64,000 nucleotides of DNA from Plazaster borealis (GCA_021014325.1 CM037472.1:20693063-20757062), one strand, 5' to 3'. Numbered from the stretch's first letter, positions 33,701-48,700 are shown. A program made the numbers and translations. Notes: generated by a model not told the origin, from the sequence alone.

Positions 33701-36700
33701 GAAATAAATATAACTAATTTTCGATTGGAGTTTATCGCTCATGAGCATTTTATTCATGCATTGTATAACACATGCAAATGTGTAATCGGTTTTTCACTAT
33801 TTTCTTGTGACCCAGATGGCCGATCGATCTCAAACTTCTACAGGTTTTTCAGTTTATGTATATGGTGGATTATATAAAGTGCTTACACTGCCAGCAACTG
33901 TTTTGTTAGCAAAAACCAATTCTGTAACGTTCCTTTAAATGTTTAAATGTTTTTAAAAATATATCTTAAATGGTTACACACTGGACATCTTTCATGCACA
34001 GGTCCATAGAGTTGGGATCAACCTAGTTCCATGGGGGGATTGATCTCGCCGCACCATTTTCCCCAATTTTGTCCTTGCTCGCTCATAGCCCCTGGAATTG
34101 GTTCATTAAAATGTGCCAGTTTAATTGGGCCTGTGACCGATCCACTCTTTGCGCCCGCTCAAGTATGGTAACCCGCTAAAGAGGCATCAACTTTATGGTT
34201 GTAACCATTTTTCACCACTCTAAAAATAATCCCTGGTCTTCATGTTGCAGTACACATACATCGTATAAGAGAAACTTGCACAGGATTCATTTCAACAGGC
34301 ATGTGATTTCTCAGTTTTTTTCCTGATTTCAGGATTTTCTCACAACCTCCTTAAGCCCTCAAATTTTTCTTGAAAGAAGTAAAGCAATCGCCAAAAGGGA
34401 GAAAGAAATAGTCCACGTTGCGTCCAAACCTGTAGTTTGTGTATTTCTGGTGATGAACAGAGTCTGTAAACCCTCCTGTAACATCTGAGAGGTTCCGAGT
34501 CTAGAATAAGGGGGGGGGGGCCCAGACCCGTAAGCTATTTTTCAGGAATTTTCACCTCCGTCCAATTTCATCCCTGTTTCAACATGGAGGGAAGAAGTTG
34601 TATATTCTGGTTTAGATGAAACTAGAGTATCATCATCTCACCGAAACCAACTGCTACGTGTACAGCAGCCCCTCCTTGAGGTCAAGTCTTCGTGAACAAA
34701 ATCCTAATAGACAGAATAGTTTCATTGATGAATCTGGAGTGAAATATAAGCCATAGAAACCAGTTGTTACATGTATGTGTTTCACGTTTATTACTTGTTG
34801 TCTTCCTGGAGTGACTCATAGTGTCATAGGTTTATAATATTATTGGTTTCTGTGTTATTCAAGATGCGTTGTACTTTTGTGGTAATGCATGCACAGTAAA
34901 CAAACACACAACAACACATATTTTCACAAAACTTACATCAGGGCATCCTATTCAGTTATTTCTTTCATTTTCTCTACTTTGCTGAACAAAAAGAATTACA
35001 TCACAAATTGTTTTTATTTTTTAAAACAGTCGCACCTACAGACATTGTTACCATTGCTGTAATTCTTCTAATTTTATTTCTGGTAATGAGCTTACATATG
35101 AACATACTTAGCAGGGATGGATGCCCATCCAAACAGGGTCTACTTGTACATAATGTGTACATGTATCTCTAACCCCTAACAACCCTAAGTTGAGTCATAG
35201 AGGAAAGTAGAGTTTGCATGGAATGACATTATTATGCACACATACACTGATTTACAGATATGCAGGTAGGTACACACAGGCCTGGAATTTCATCTTTGAG
35301 AGGGCAAGGCTCTTTACATTTTTTTTTACAGAGTGCTTCCATTGGGACAACCTTAAAATCTAGATGCGGAAACAGACAGGGGCACCAGGGCCAATACCAG
35401 GGCAACAGAGGCCGTGGTCTCTGTGTAATTCAAGGCCTGTTCATGTACATGTAATTATTCACGTTGATTATAAACATGATTTGGGTTGAACAAAGAAAAA
35501 TTGACTAGAGCGGGATTTGAACCAACAACCTCCGGTTTAATGGCGGTCTCCCCCAGCCCCAGGGCTAGAAAGCTTATGTGGAAGAGCACCGGCACGTTAA
35601 ACCGGAGGTCGTTGGTTCAAATCCCGCTCTAGTCAATTTTTCTTTGTTCAACCCAAAATCATTTAAAAATGTACCCAGTCAGTTTCCCTTGTGGTTTATA
35701 ATTTGATATCTGATTATAAACATGATACATTGTAGCTTGATTAGACCAAGCAAATCTCCAGCATGTACGCCCGATAGAGAGCTCATGTTTGTTTCTTGCA
35801 CACGTTCAAAAGCAATGTACACATGGTTACTTTACACGTAGGGTTCACAAAAATATTCAAACACATGCAGGACTTGCATGATCTATGGAGATTTCTTTTC
35901 ACAGTTATCGTTGGCATCGACATTGGCATCTTTAATATGTTGGACATTTCCTCCCTTCAGAAACCTTGTTGTTGACATGAGGACCAATTATTATATCCTT
36001 ATAGCCCAGTCATTCATGTACATGTACTAATGTCAAATGTTTGCATAATTAATGCTTCCTTTGACAGTACGGCAGGCACGTACTACTATGTACGTAAACC
36101 CCCTGAGTTGCAGGAAAATATAGGGTAAAACCCTAGTTCAGTTGAAGGACGAATTAGTGCAGTACTACAATGTTCATTATTGCAAAAAGTATTGGTGAGG
36201 AACGGAAACTGAAACATGTTCTAGTTATTGTTTAAATAAAATAAACACCATTGACACAAACAAGTGTACATGTATGCCTTTATGTATCATCACAGTGGTT
36301 CGGCCAATCTCCTCTTAGTCTTTTTTCTTGGGTTTTGGAGAAAAAAACACGACAAAAACAACTTAAACAAATACTTGTGTCCAAGGCAGTTTCCTTTATG
36401 GTATGTATATATGGTTTATTGTAAAAACATTCAAATTAAAGCAGCCTACAGGCGAAAAAAATTCAAATTTACAAATGTTGAAAATGCTATTATATACAGT
36501 AAAATTACCAATATAAAAGGTCCCCCCAAAAAGGGCAAAAGAAGCCAAGGACATTACAAAACAAACACTATCAGAAGTATAGTTTACAAGTTGCATTTAT
36601 GTACAATACAATGTACATTGTAACAATACAATGTACATTGTAACAATACAATGTACATTGTAACAATACAATGTACATTGTACTTTGTGTACTGTGTACA

Positions 36701-39700
36701 CTGCACAGGGGGCCTTAAACGTTGAATGAAAACAAAACAAGCAAAACTATTTTTTGTTTTAAACCTACAGTAATCAATGTAATCAAAACAAGGCTGGAGG
36801 GGCAAAAATAGTCTGAGCCCTTTTTTGATATGATGAGAATCAGTTACTAATCATTGTTGATGCATGCAGGGAACATGACAAAGATGGTGACACCATAATA
36901 AAGATCTTGGGCCCCTTTCGGAACCAGGGCCTAATTTCATAATTAGCAGAAAATATTGCTTTTATAAATGTTTTCTGCTAAGCAAAAGTAAGCAGGATAC
37001 CAGTCACAGATGGTACATGGTGACATGCTATTTTGGCTAGTAGCCTTACTTTGGTAAGATTGTTGTGCTTCGCTACTTTTTGTGCTTAAGCAGCTCTATG
37101 AAACTAGGCCCCCAGCTTTTGCTTGGGCTCCAGCGTATGCGATATCAATTATTTTTGATGTGCAATTTCAGTACAGGGGTTTCACAAGCTGGAGCACAAG
37201 CCCTGGGCCCAATTTCGTAGAGCTGCTTAATCACAAAAAGTAGCTAAGCACAAAATTATTATGCTTACCAGAATAAGGTTACCAACCAAAATAACATCTC
37301 ACATGTACTATCTGTGGCTGGTATCCTGCTTATTTTTGCTAAGCAGAATTTTTTTAAGCAGTATTTTCTGCTTAAGCAGCTCTATGAAATTGGGCCCTGG
37401 TTTTGAAAGGGCCTAAAAACCGCCAACTACATGTATTATGCATTTCTTGGTACATGGGACACAGAAATCTACAAGTGGTTTCAACCTAAATTGATGGAAC
37501 GTCACTCATTGGAAATACAAAATGAATCAGATTATTGATCTATAACTGCTATTATTCATGAAGAAATTATGACTACATTGTTTACTTGTTAGTAGTTGGC
37601 GTTGTATAGCTTTGTTATTGCAACCTAGAGACCTCCAACGTAAACATGTAATGCCCATAAATAGTAAATCGACCATAACAACAGCCTCTTAACAATGACA
37701 TCACTGCCTAAAGAATACGTTGAATGAGTAGGTGCTGGTATTTTGGAAGGCTGTTCCAGCGATGCTGTCTCCCCCCCCCCCCTCAAGGTGAAGGTCAGGT
37801 AAAATCAGTGTTCCATACAACAGCCACCACCCTTCAATCACGTCATAGTGTACAATTAATATAGATACTGTTATGATTTCTCTGTTCACATAGAAGTTGA
37901 GGATTGTCAAGGTTGACTGTGGATGCCTAGGTTTATAAGCCTAGCTTCTGGTGCTTGTGTATCTTGGTGTTTAAACTCAATTGAGTTCATGCGGAATTAG
38001 GACATGTTGACATGCACCTTTTTGTGTCGTCATAATTCTGAGTGATGCAAAATGTGCTGCTTACGTTAGTAATCAATAGTTGACAACTAGTTAGCCAAAT
38101 ATGGTATGATGGGATATATACATTGTAAACTGGAAACTGCGTGTTAGGTTTTTGATGAGATTGTAAAGTCAACAACAGGCATTGTCCATTGTTTATATAA
38201 TCTTTAAAAAAACTATTTTTAAAAGGTATTGTACATGTTTGGTAATGACTCAAAACAAATATTAGCATAAAAACTTACTTGGTAACAAGCAGTGGAGAGC
38301 TGTTGATAGTATAAAACATTGTGAGAAACGACTCCCTCTGAATTAACTTAGTTTTTGAGAAATAATAAAAACTTATAAAAACTTCTTGCAAGAAGTTTTT
38401 ATTCCTATCTGAAAGCACACAATTGTACAACAAGGTTGTTTTTTCTTTCTTCTTTTTTTGCAACTTCGATGACCAATTGAGCCCAAATTTTCACAGGCTT
38501 GTTATTTTATGCATATGTTGGGATACACCAAGTGAGAACACTGGTCTTTGACAATACCAAACGTGTTCAGTGCCTTTAAGGAAATTTTAAAGTTTTTTGA
38601 ACAAATAGATGTTAGGTTAAACATTGCCCCCTGGTTTGATAAAGAACCAAAATCAGAGTAAATGTTGAAGTTTTAAAACTGACTTGTAACTTTGACTTTT
38701 AAAAAACATTACGACAGACATTATTGTACTTGAGACTGAAATTCGTGATTGTTTCAACAGTTCCAGATGAGTGAGGTAAAACAATGAAAAAGCTTGAATT
38801 TCTATCTCCCTATTGCAACGATGTATCAACTTGAAACTTGTAGCAAATTTGGCCACTGACAGGCAGATTCAAATTCAACTCATAGTATGACAAATGTTTC
38901 AGTTGAATGGGCTGAAACAATGAAAACAATGAATCATTTAAGTTACAGCCCAGATCAGTTTCAGTGTAGCCCTTACCTTGAAATGGCCGTCCGGCCTTGT
39001 GATGTTAGGATATATATCTCATTAAAAAAATTCTAAAAATAATTTCATTTAACATTATGAATTTGACACCGGTTCCAGTTGGATGGGCTTAAACAAATAA
39101 TACTGAGTTAAACTCATGACACTGGTTCCAGTTGAATGAGTTAAAACAACATGAAAATGCTTTAAAATATTGATGGTTCAAAATGTGCAAATCTTATAAA
39201 TTTATAAATATCTAACAACAAAAGGAAAGGGGAAAAAATAGTAGTAGCAATTATTTTCTGACTTGGTTAAAACATAGAGAAAGGACCACAACATTTTGAA
39301 AGTTACGTGACACTACCTGTACATTCACACCTCAAACACTGCGTGTGTTAGATGTGTGTATTTGTTCCGTACCTATTTGTTTCTCTTCCTAGTCAGCCCT
39401 CACCCATCCTGAGCCCCTCTGCCCCGTTTCAAACCAATTAGGCAATGGTCAAGTGCGTGGGCGTTAATGTCCCCACCCCTTTGGATATCAGTTGATCAAA
39501 TTATTTTGTTTTTGTCTACTAGTCATTGTTTTTTCTATCGGGTGATTGGCAGCTTGTTTTTTCGATGTAGTATTGGAACAGAATAAATGCAGTGATATTG
39601 AGTAAACTCTTCTGTAATTTTTCAAACTTGTTTTTCAAGGTTATGACATATGTACGTACATGTACAATGTACATGTACATATACATGTATTTGTATTTGT

Positions 39701-42700
39701 GTTAGTACATTAACATCTGGAGAAAGAATTTATTCTGAAGAACTGAAGTAAGGAAACAAATATATAGTACCGAATGGATGTATTTCTATTCAAAGCCCGG
39801 AAAAACAAATTAAAGATTCCTTAATTTTGTTTTCGTCCCTATGCTCATGGTTGTTTTGCAGTCCGCTCTGCCTGCTAGTTTTCCTAAGGTTGCCAATACG
39901 CTCTGTGCCCTTGTTTTCCCCCCTATCCATGCCATAGGTTTCTGCCGATAATTAGATCATCCACGATACAAAGGTTGATTCCTGGAAACCAGACTGCTTG
40001 ATATCAGCATTCAGTATTGTGATAGGGTGCATGTGCACGTAAGGCACGTCTCTCTTCTTTTGCTGTGTTTGGGTGCATGCAAATGTGTGGCCAGCTACAG
40101 CTTCATGTACACAGTGAATCATGGAGAAAAGAAACAAGAGTGAATGCTGGTTTGATTACTCCGAATTCACTTTGTTTCTGTGAAGAGAGTGACTGTACAC
40201 GATACATTTTACTGCCTGTCTCTCTTGAACATTTACATACAATGCACATTTTATGCATCTGATCAGGGTTCCCCCCAGATTTTTCCAAAGTGTATCTGGA
40301 CCCGAATTTTGGAAGTTTGTCGGAATGTTTTTTACTTAGTGTTTATCTTTGGTTTTAAAAGCCTTTACTGTGCAATCTTGGGCATTCTAAATTGTTTTAC
40401 CTTTATGATTTTTGTAAATTTGATCTGAAGTAAAAAAAATATGTATACACAAATAGAAAACTTAACGAAAAGTTACCGGAGAAGGGGCGTAAGCAATTAA
40501 TGTGGAAAGTTGTGTTTTCAAGACTACGGAGTGTGAAAGTTTGATCGGTTTTCTGCCATTTATTCATTTCTGCCACAAATGTATATATAGTTATATGGCC
40601 TGTATACATACTATGTATGTAATGTCCTGTCCATTGCTTGGATTGAAGTGACTTTTACATACGTGGTTGTTTACATGTACATGATCATGTTTCGTTTGTA
40701 ACACTTTGTTGTACACCCACTATGTATTACATGAACATGTGGATGAAGACACGGTGCTGTTCATTGACCTACATGTTTATTTCATTGTGCGCATGGAAGG
40801 GCGTAACAAAAGTTACTGGAGAAAGGGCGAAAGCTATTAATGTGCAAAATTGTGTTTCAAGTCAACGGAGTATGAAAGTTAAATCGGTTTTCTGCCATTC
40901 ATTAGTCATCAAAGGAAGGTTAAATTCTGCATGGGAATGGGAAAACATCTCTTTGGGGTAATTCTAGCAACAAAAATGTAACAGTAATGCCATATTTTTT
41001 TTGTCAGGAGCCATTTTATTGCTTACAGCCTCATTGTTACTAGAAAAAAAGTATACTTTGTGTACCTGGAAGAATGGCGTACATGTAGAGCCTTACGCTT
41101 CTTCCGTGCACACAACGATTAACAATCAACACCAAAGTGCAAGTTTATTTTCAACACATTTATGAACGATAAATCCCTCTAATTTTTTGGGGTCCAGCCA
41201 CTCAGGCCTAAGTTTGTTTGTTGGAAGCTTACCATAAAACTTTCACCTTTGAGCTTTGCTTTGCCTACACCGGAGATTAAAACTCAGCTTTAGAAGCCAA
41301 TTTAAACATTTATAATACTCGACTACTGACATTCTGAAAAAAGCAAGGATATTTTTGTTTGGTCTTATTTTGACATTTTTAATAAGAGATGATTAATGTG
41401 ATTGTTTTTCAGGTTTTGTTGGCAACCTTTGTCACGAGAGTAAAGATACGGCTGTAGCTCATCTCTTATCCCATCTACCCCTCCTACGCCCCGGCAACAA
41501 CGATGTCAAGCAAGAGTATCTCAACCTCATCCCCAAGATCCTGCTGCATTCAGTGGAGAACTCACAACACCTTGAAGAAAGCCGGCAAGTCTTATCCTAC
41601 CTCCTGATCCATCCGGCGTTGTCAAACGAGGACAGGAGCTCCCTGGCGTGGTGGTTAGGCCGTCTGGACGAGCATACGAACACTCAAGTCGGGTTTCCGT
41701 CCCGACTGCACGTATCCCCCGATCTGTCCCCGTCGCAATCACCTTCCCCTTCCCCGTCCCCCTTCCCAGGGGGACTGAACTCAGAGTCTGGCCGGAATGG
41801 CTTACAGGGTTGTTTGAATGGCTGGAGGAACCAGCCACCTTACAGAGACACTGGAGTTACCGATTTACCCACTTCACATTACCTTGGCAGTAACGTGCCT
41901 CACCAGCCGTTAACAAATACATTGTCTGCACCACCAGCTGTTAATGTAACTGGACCATCTAATGATATTTTAGGAAGTAAGTAAAGAAAATATACAAACT
42001 GAAGGTCTTTTACTCTGTTTTTCTAACTCTAGTTGAGCTATTAATTTACTACAAGAGGGTGCTATTTGGAGCTCAACTTAAAGGCATCGTACACGTTTGG
42101 TAATTACTCAAAATATATATTAGCATAAAAACTGACTTGGTAACGAGCAACAGAGAGCTGTTGATAGTATAAAACATTGTGAGAAACAACTCCCTCTGAA
42201 GTAACATAGTTTTTGAGAAAGAGGCAATTTCTCACTAAAATAATAAAAACTTCTTGCAAGAAGTTTTTATTCATATCTGAAAGCACACAAATTTGTACAA
42301 CAAGGGTGTTTTTTCTTTCATCCTTTTCTTGCAACTTCGATGACCAATTGAGCTCAAATTTTCAGAGGCTTGTTATTTTATGCATATGTTGGGATACGCC
42401 AAATGAGAACACTGGTCTTTGACAATTACCAAACGTGTACGATGCCTTTAAGGAAAAACAGTACTAAAAAGACAGATGTCCAGCAGTTTTGCACAAAATT
42501 ATTGTTTCATGTTTCAACATCTAAGCTCTTGATAAAAGTCAAAGATATGTTAATGAATGGTTTATGATTTTTTTTCCCTTTTCAGTTTCTCTTTAGTAAT
42601 GAAAAAATGTTCTGTATTTCCCCCTTGACAGACAGCTCAGCTGGTCCATCTTTACCGCTACACCACAGAAATCGTCGTAGTAACTCGCTCACCCCTCCCA

Positions 42701-45700
42701 ATTCATGCAGTAACACCCCGTCCCCCCAGCCCTGTTCTGATTGGCCCTCCCAGGAGGAGTTGGAGACCAGGTCAAATCGATCTCTATCTCTACCCAACGA
42801 GCATGCTCCGTTGTCACCGCAGAGTAGCACTGCCTCATCAGGGAGTAGCACTGAGGCCCATGGGGAGGACGGAATCTGGAATTACAGCGGGTGTCATCCT
42901 GGACTCCAGAAGAGAAACAGCTTCCTGGAGGAGAACAGCGGAATGAGAGGTGAGAGCAATCGGTTGATGAGCACCTGTCAATCATAACCTACTTTCATGA
43001 AGAGACAGCCATTTTTTGTCAGGTACCCTGTATACCCAGCACATGTCCATGCTCCATTTTCATACAAACACTCAAAAAAAGGGCCGGACTATTAATAATA
43101 ATCCAAAAGTACCAAGACCTGTCCAGGGAACTTCGCAAGACTTAGCAGGTGAAAATGAAAGTAGTCCCTGTGGTGGTTTGAGCACTTGGCACCATACCCA
43201 AAGCACTGGGGAAACATCTAGATGAAATAGGGACAAATGCAAGGGTAGATCTGTTACAGAAGGCGGCGCTTTTGGGAGCAACAAGGATCCTGAGAAAGAC
43301 CCTTGAGATCTAAGGCTACGGGGCGTAGCACGACTCGAGGAGTTACTGGCACAAAGGAAAATGTGATCTTTCTTTTGTATGCAGTAATAAAATGAAATAA
43401 TTATAATAATAATAATACAGCATTTTAGGATGCACTCTATCCGTATAACATTCAAAGGTGCCGGTCGAGGTCAATCAACAAATTTTCAGATTTGTTCATC
43501 TAGAGGCCAATCTGAAAAGATGTGTTTTAAGAGATTGTTGGAAGTGGGAAATGTCATGTGCGTCTCTAAGATAGGCAAAAATAATTCTAGGGGTCTGAGG
43601 AAAATTGTAGAAAAGGCCCTATCACTATAGGTGGCTAGGCGAGTCCTGGGAACAAACAGCACGCTGCCCGATGGCCTTAGACCTGGGCCTGACATGCCGG
43701 TGCTGAAGCATGTTCTGCAGGTAGGGAGGGGTTGAACCATGAAGTGCTTTTTGAATGTCAGGACTACATTATTAACGAAGACATTGCCAGGTAGTAATGA
43801 GGTGTTGTCATGAAGCCTTGGGTCTTTTCTAGTTTCTCTTTGACGAACTTCATTCCAAATTGGATAAAAATCCGTGGCAGGGGAATTGTCAACAATCTAC
43901 GCCTGTTCATCGTGGTGTTTTAGGAAACCAATAGTGAATACATTATTAACGAAGACATAGACAGTTAGTAATGAGGTGTTGTCATGAAGCCTTTCTGGTT
44001 TTTCTTTGATGAACTTAATTCCAAATTGGATAAAAATCCTTGACAGGGGAATTGTCAACAATCTACGCCTGTTCATCTTGGTGTTTTAGGAAAAACCAGT
44101 AGTGAATACATTATTGAAGACATAGCCAGTTAGTTATGAGGTGTTGTCATGAAGCCTTAGGTATTTTCTAGCTTTTCTTTGACGAAGTTAATTCCAAATT
44201 GCATAAAAATCTGTGACAGGGGAATTGTCAACAATCTACGCCTGTTCATCTTGGTGTTTTAGGAAACCAATAGTGAATACATTATTAACGAAGACATAGA
44301 CAGTTAGTTATGAGGTGTTGTCATGAAGCCTTAGGTCTTTTCTAGTTTTTGTTTGATGAACTTAATTCCAAATTGGATAAAAATCCTTGACAGGGGAATT
44401 GTCAACAATCTACGCCTGTTCATCTTGGTGTTTTAGGAAACCAATTGTGAATACATTATTAACGAAGACATACATGTACATGTAGACAGTTAGTAATGAG
44501 GTGTTGTCATGAAGCCTTAGGTATTTTCTAGTTTTTGTGTTCGATGAACTTAATTCCAAATTGGATAACAATCCATGACAGGGAAATTGTCAACAATCTA
44601 CGCCTGTTCATCTTGGTGTTTTAGGAAACCAATACTTTATTTTTTTAGCTTAAAAAGATGATGAGGTTGACCCAGCGCGTGTCATCCATGACGCTCTTGT
44701 CCGTACATTTTATACATGGATGACCGACATCCCTGCATGCTTAGGAATATGGTTGATGAATATGGTTGGCATCAACCAAGGGAATCTTGTGTCTTTATTT
44801 TTTTCTGCTCGATTACTCAGCATCTGACCTCTTTGGGCAGGACTGTGTATACACTTGACAGATTACTCTTTGAATTGCATCAATGCACTGTAGGACATCA
44901 GCTGTGTGGAGATTTCCTCTACAATTAGATGTTTAGTAGAGTTTGTACAGCAGTCCATGTAAAATGGGGGGGGAGAGGAAATGAGATCTCATTAGCTTGG
45001 TACCACACTTCCATAGGGGCTTTGGAAATTTCCCCAGCATCTGTCCTCTTGGATCTGGTCAGACTGTACTCATTTGCCTAGAGTGATAGTACATAGTGAT
45101 ATTCGAGAAACACAGATCTATGAGTTTAGTTTTTTCGGGGGGGGGGGGGGGGATTTGCCATATTTGTCCGCATTTGTTGGCGTAACGAAAACTCTCCTCG
45201 GAGGTTGAGCAATTTCCGCAATTTTGTGGTTAACCACAGGAAGTTGTGTTAATAATGCTGTCCACGAATGCATCCAGATTTCACAATCTTGGCTTAGGCA
45301 ACATGATTTTCATCTTCCTTGGAGAGTGGAAGTTCTGGGTTTAACTATCGTGACTGGTTAATCATACTGGGAATATGGCCAAGTAGAAGGTCTGCAGAAA
45401 CATTTGACTGATTGGTGACGACACTCCTTAAATCCGAGCTGGTTCTTGGCCATAGAAGTTGGCTGTCACTGTCAGAAAGGACACTCAACTTTTGGAGAAA
45501 AAATTCCAAACAATTGCACTTGAATAGGCATCTGAATTGAAAATGAATGCAATGTAGTTTGGGGGTTTTTGTACCTGAATACTGAACGTTCCTTGGTTGG
45601 TTTGGTTTGTTTAAGCTGGCAGGTCTGATGCTTTGAAAAGGGCAAGGGCACCAAGGCGTTTTCTCATTGGTAAAAGTCACCTCTAAGAGGAAATGGTCAA

Positions 45701-48700
45701 TTTCTATTGGAGCATTTCAAGGGGCACCAAGGCAGTGACTAGGGGCAACGGAGGCAACTCCTTTGCCTCCATGAAGTTTCAGGCCCGAGTTGGAATAAAT
45801 TTTCAGGATTCCTTCCAATGTATGCATGGATCCTAGAGAAGAGTAACCTAATCTCATGTACTGCAGGGCCTAATTTCATAGAGCTGCTTAAGCACAAAAA
45901 GTAGCTAAACACAAACAAATTATGCTTACCAGAATAAGGTTACCAGCCAAACTACCATGTCACATGTACAATTTGTGACTGGTATCCTGCTCATTTCTGC
46001 TCAGCAGACAATTTTTAAGCAATGTTTTCTGCTTAAGCAGCTCTATGAAATTGGGCCCAGATCTATTTTTCACTCTGACTTTTTTATGCAGTCATCCAGG
46101 AGTACAAATGTTTTCAGAGGATACAATTTCCTTAAGGTTTATTGTTGGTATTGAAGGATTCAAAACTTTGTTTTATTTTTTCAAAATGTACACGTACATG
46201 TTCGTTTGAGGTACACCTCCCAAGGAGATGATATCTGATATAGATTAATCTGTGTGGTGTTTGTTGAATAGTATATTCTGTACCTGGAAAATGTGAGGGT
46301 TTTAGTTTAACAAAATAAATATTGTGTCGTTTATTTTATTAACCCGTATTCCCTTGGCTTACTCGCCCACAGGTGACCCGAATCTTCAAATATCCTCCTC
46401 TCCTATGTCACTTCACACCATCACGTTAGGCCTACCCTCAGTCCTATTGAATCCGGCAAAGAGGATGTAGAAGGATTTGGGAGGATAAGGGGTTAATTAA
46501 TTTATTTATTTTCTTATTCTGACTCAGTAGCACATGCAGTGCCAACCACTGGTCCCCTATGGGTCCCTGTATGAAATTGCAATGTGTTCGTAAATATGAC
46601 CTTTGATGGGGAAACCTCAACTAATGAAGTTTTAACGATCGAGTTACAAAGCTTCAGCAGTATGTAACTCGTCCAACCATGACGCCTTTAACATTTACTC
46701 TATATTCACACCTGTTTTTGTTGTTGTACCCGTTTCTTTAGATGTACCATCGTGGTTAAAGAGCTTAAGACTTCACAAGTACTCGGGACTTTTCCAGCAA
46801 ATGTCATACGATGAGATGATGCTGCTAAACGAGTACCAATTGGAATCCATGGTAAGGGGCCATTTCCTAAACCCTTTGCGACTACATTCTGTTTGTATAA
46901 TTCATAACAAAATACTCAAAAATTAGGGAGAAAAAAATAATCACAGAAGGCTATCACTTGAACGTTTGATCATTTCCATTCAAAACATCACTGAAAAAAT
47001 CTCATGAGTTTGCAAGATTATTGTGACTGAGCGGATAAGAACACTGGACTCAAGCTCTGGTGTTTCTGATCAGCAGAGTGTGGGTTCGAGTCCCAGTAGT
47101 GACACTTACGTCCTTAAGCAAGACACTTGACCATTATTGCTGCGTCCTTCGGATGGAACGTAAAGACGTAGGTCCCGTGTGTTGTGTAATGCACGTAAAA
47201 GAACCCAGTGCACTTATTGTAAAGAGAACAGATTTGTCTCGGTGTTCCTGGTCTGATCAGCAGCATAAAGCACAACAGCACCTTGTAAACCATTACATGG
47301 TGCTGTAAATGAATAGGTCTCATACTTCAAAAGCGTATCTCCGCATACCTTGCAGGAAAAAATACTGAGCGCTTTGATACGCCCATTGGGTGTGATAAAG
47401 CGCTATATATAAGAACCCAGTATTATTGTTACAGAGTGTGATGGGTTTTGTTTTCTCTCATCAGAATGTGACCAAAGGAGCGAGGCATAAGATTGTATTG
47501 AGCATTCAGAAGCTGAAAGAAAGACAACAGGCATTACTGAATCTGGAAAAAGTAGGTCCTCTCTTTCTCTCTCTTTTTCTCTCTAGTCAACCGTGGTCAG
47601 AAACATGTTGAGATTTCCCCTTCATGTCTAGCCCTCATTAAGTTAGGAAGATCAGTTGGAAGCACCCCGATGTCCCTGGCAACTACATCTGTCTAGCTGA
47701 GCTTTTGTCTTCCCCTATTTCTCCTTCCATGTTATGGTGACCAGATGGTAAGCTGAGAGACAGGTTCTTTGATGATTCTGTATGAGTGCCCTGCCGCGGC
47801 CGCCAGTCTCAGACGACGCTGTTGTATTTTAGTGGATAGTTTTGGTTCATTGCCATACAGTTCAGTATTTGTCATACTGTTGACTCCAGTGTTCATTTAA
47901 GAATTTCCGTAGACCCTAGAAACACATTTTCATGATATTCTTTTCATGCTCAGAAATTCTGTTCATGTGTCAATGTGATTTATTTATCAGAAGTGCTTTT
48001 CTGCAGTTATTAAAGTTCCAAATTGTTTATGATGGGAAGACAGTACAGATATTTTTCAGCACTGCGGGCAGGGGTGAAGAATTTTCCTGAAGACAGAAAA
48101 AACCAAAACTATCTGCTGAAGATTGTGTACAAATTTGTCCATTTTTTGGTCTCTTTATTTTGGCTCATAGCAAAAAGACGCTGCTATTTAGTAATGGAAA
48201 AATGAATGGATACCAGTGATCCATCTGCTATAGACCCCTTTGCACTGGTGCCCATGGTCTGTCATTTTGGGAGTCAAATCACAACGCGCGTACGCTGCGC
48301 AGTATCACAGAGGGATTCTGCCATTCAAAATGGCGCACTGGATTTATCGCGGCTGATGACGTCAGGTGAATCGGGTTGATACACACAATTTGAGTTTGGA
48401 AAAAGTTTGATGAGCACAAAGCAGGTTACCAACCACAACTCTGTGTCATTTGTATAGAGTATGAACGGTCCCCTGCTCATGCTTGCCGGACAAATAATTA
48501 TGTTAAGTTTTCTCTGCAGAGCAATTAACGTTGACCATGGAGCCAAGATTCATGCTGTATCCTCAAGGGCAGGAGTCACTGGTTCAAATCACTCATCAAA
48601 TTGTCTCAGTCAGTTATAAAGATATAAATCAGACCTATGACTTTAGCCCGAGATTTTAGTTTCTATTGGTTTTGTATTTATTCTGATTTGTCCTGTCATA

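Larger units (their letters stand above)
21753..41412 (+). other. SAMD4: Smaug intron 1, about 19.7 kb
   Basis: Bounded by gtaagtat and TTTTTCAG. It is filled with the listed repeats plus unassigned AT-rich DNA. 28000-30000, 31000-32500, 34000-35200 and 39000-41400 show nothing I can name. Vertebrate SAMD4A also has a very long early intron, as known for that gene. Confidence 0.8.

Noticed and set aside
35563..35634. A functional tRNA-Asn gene
   Set aside because: There is C in place of the invariant T before the anticodon, stem mismatches, and homology extending beyond the tRNA into a repeat.
41527..41893. Frames overlapping Smaug exon 2 on other frames or the minus strand (103 and 81 residues)
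   Set aside because: They are shadows of a GC-richer true exon whose frame matches Smaug throughout.
43766..44632. CRISPR-like array
   Set aside because: Whole units of about 170-175 bp repeat without unique spacers, in an animal intron.
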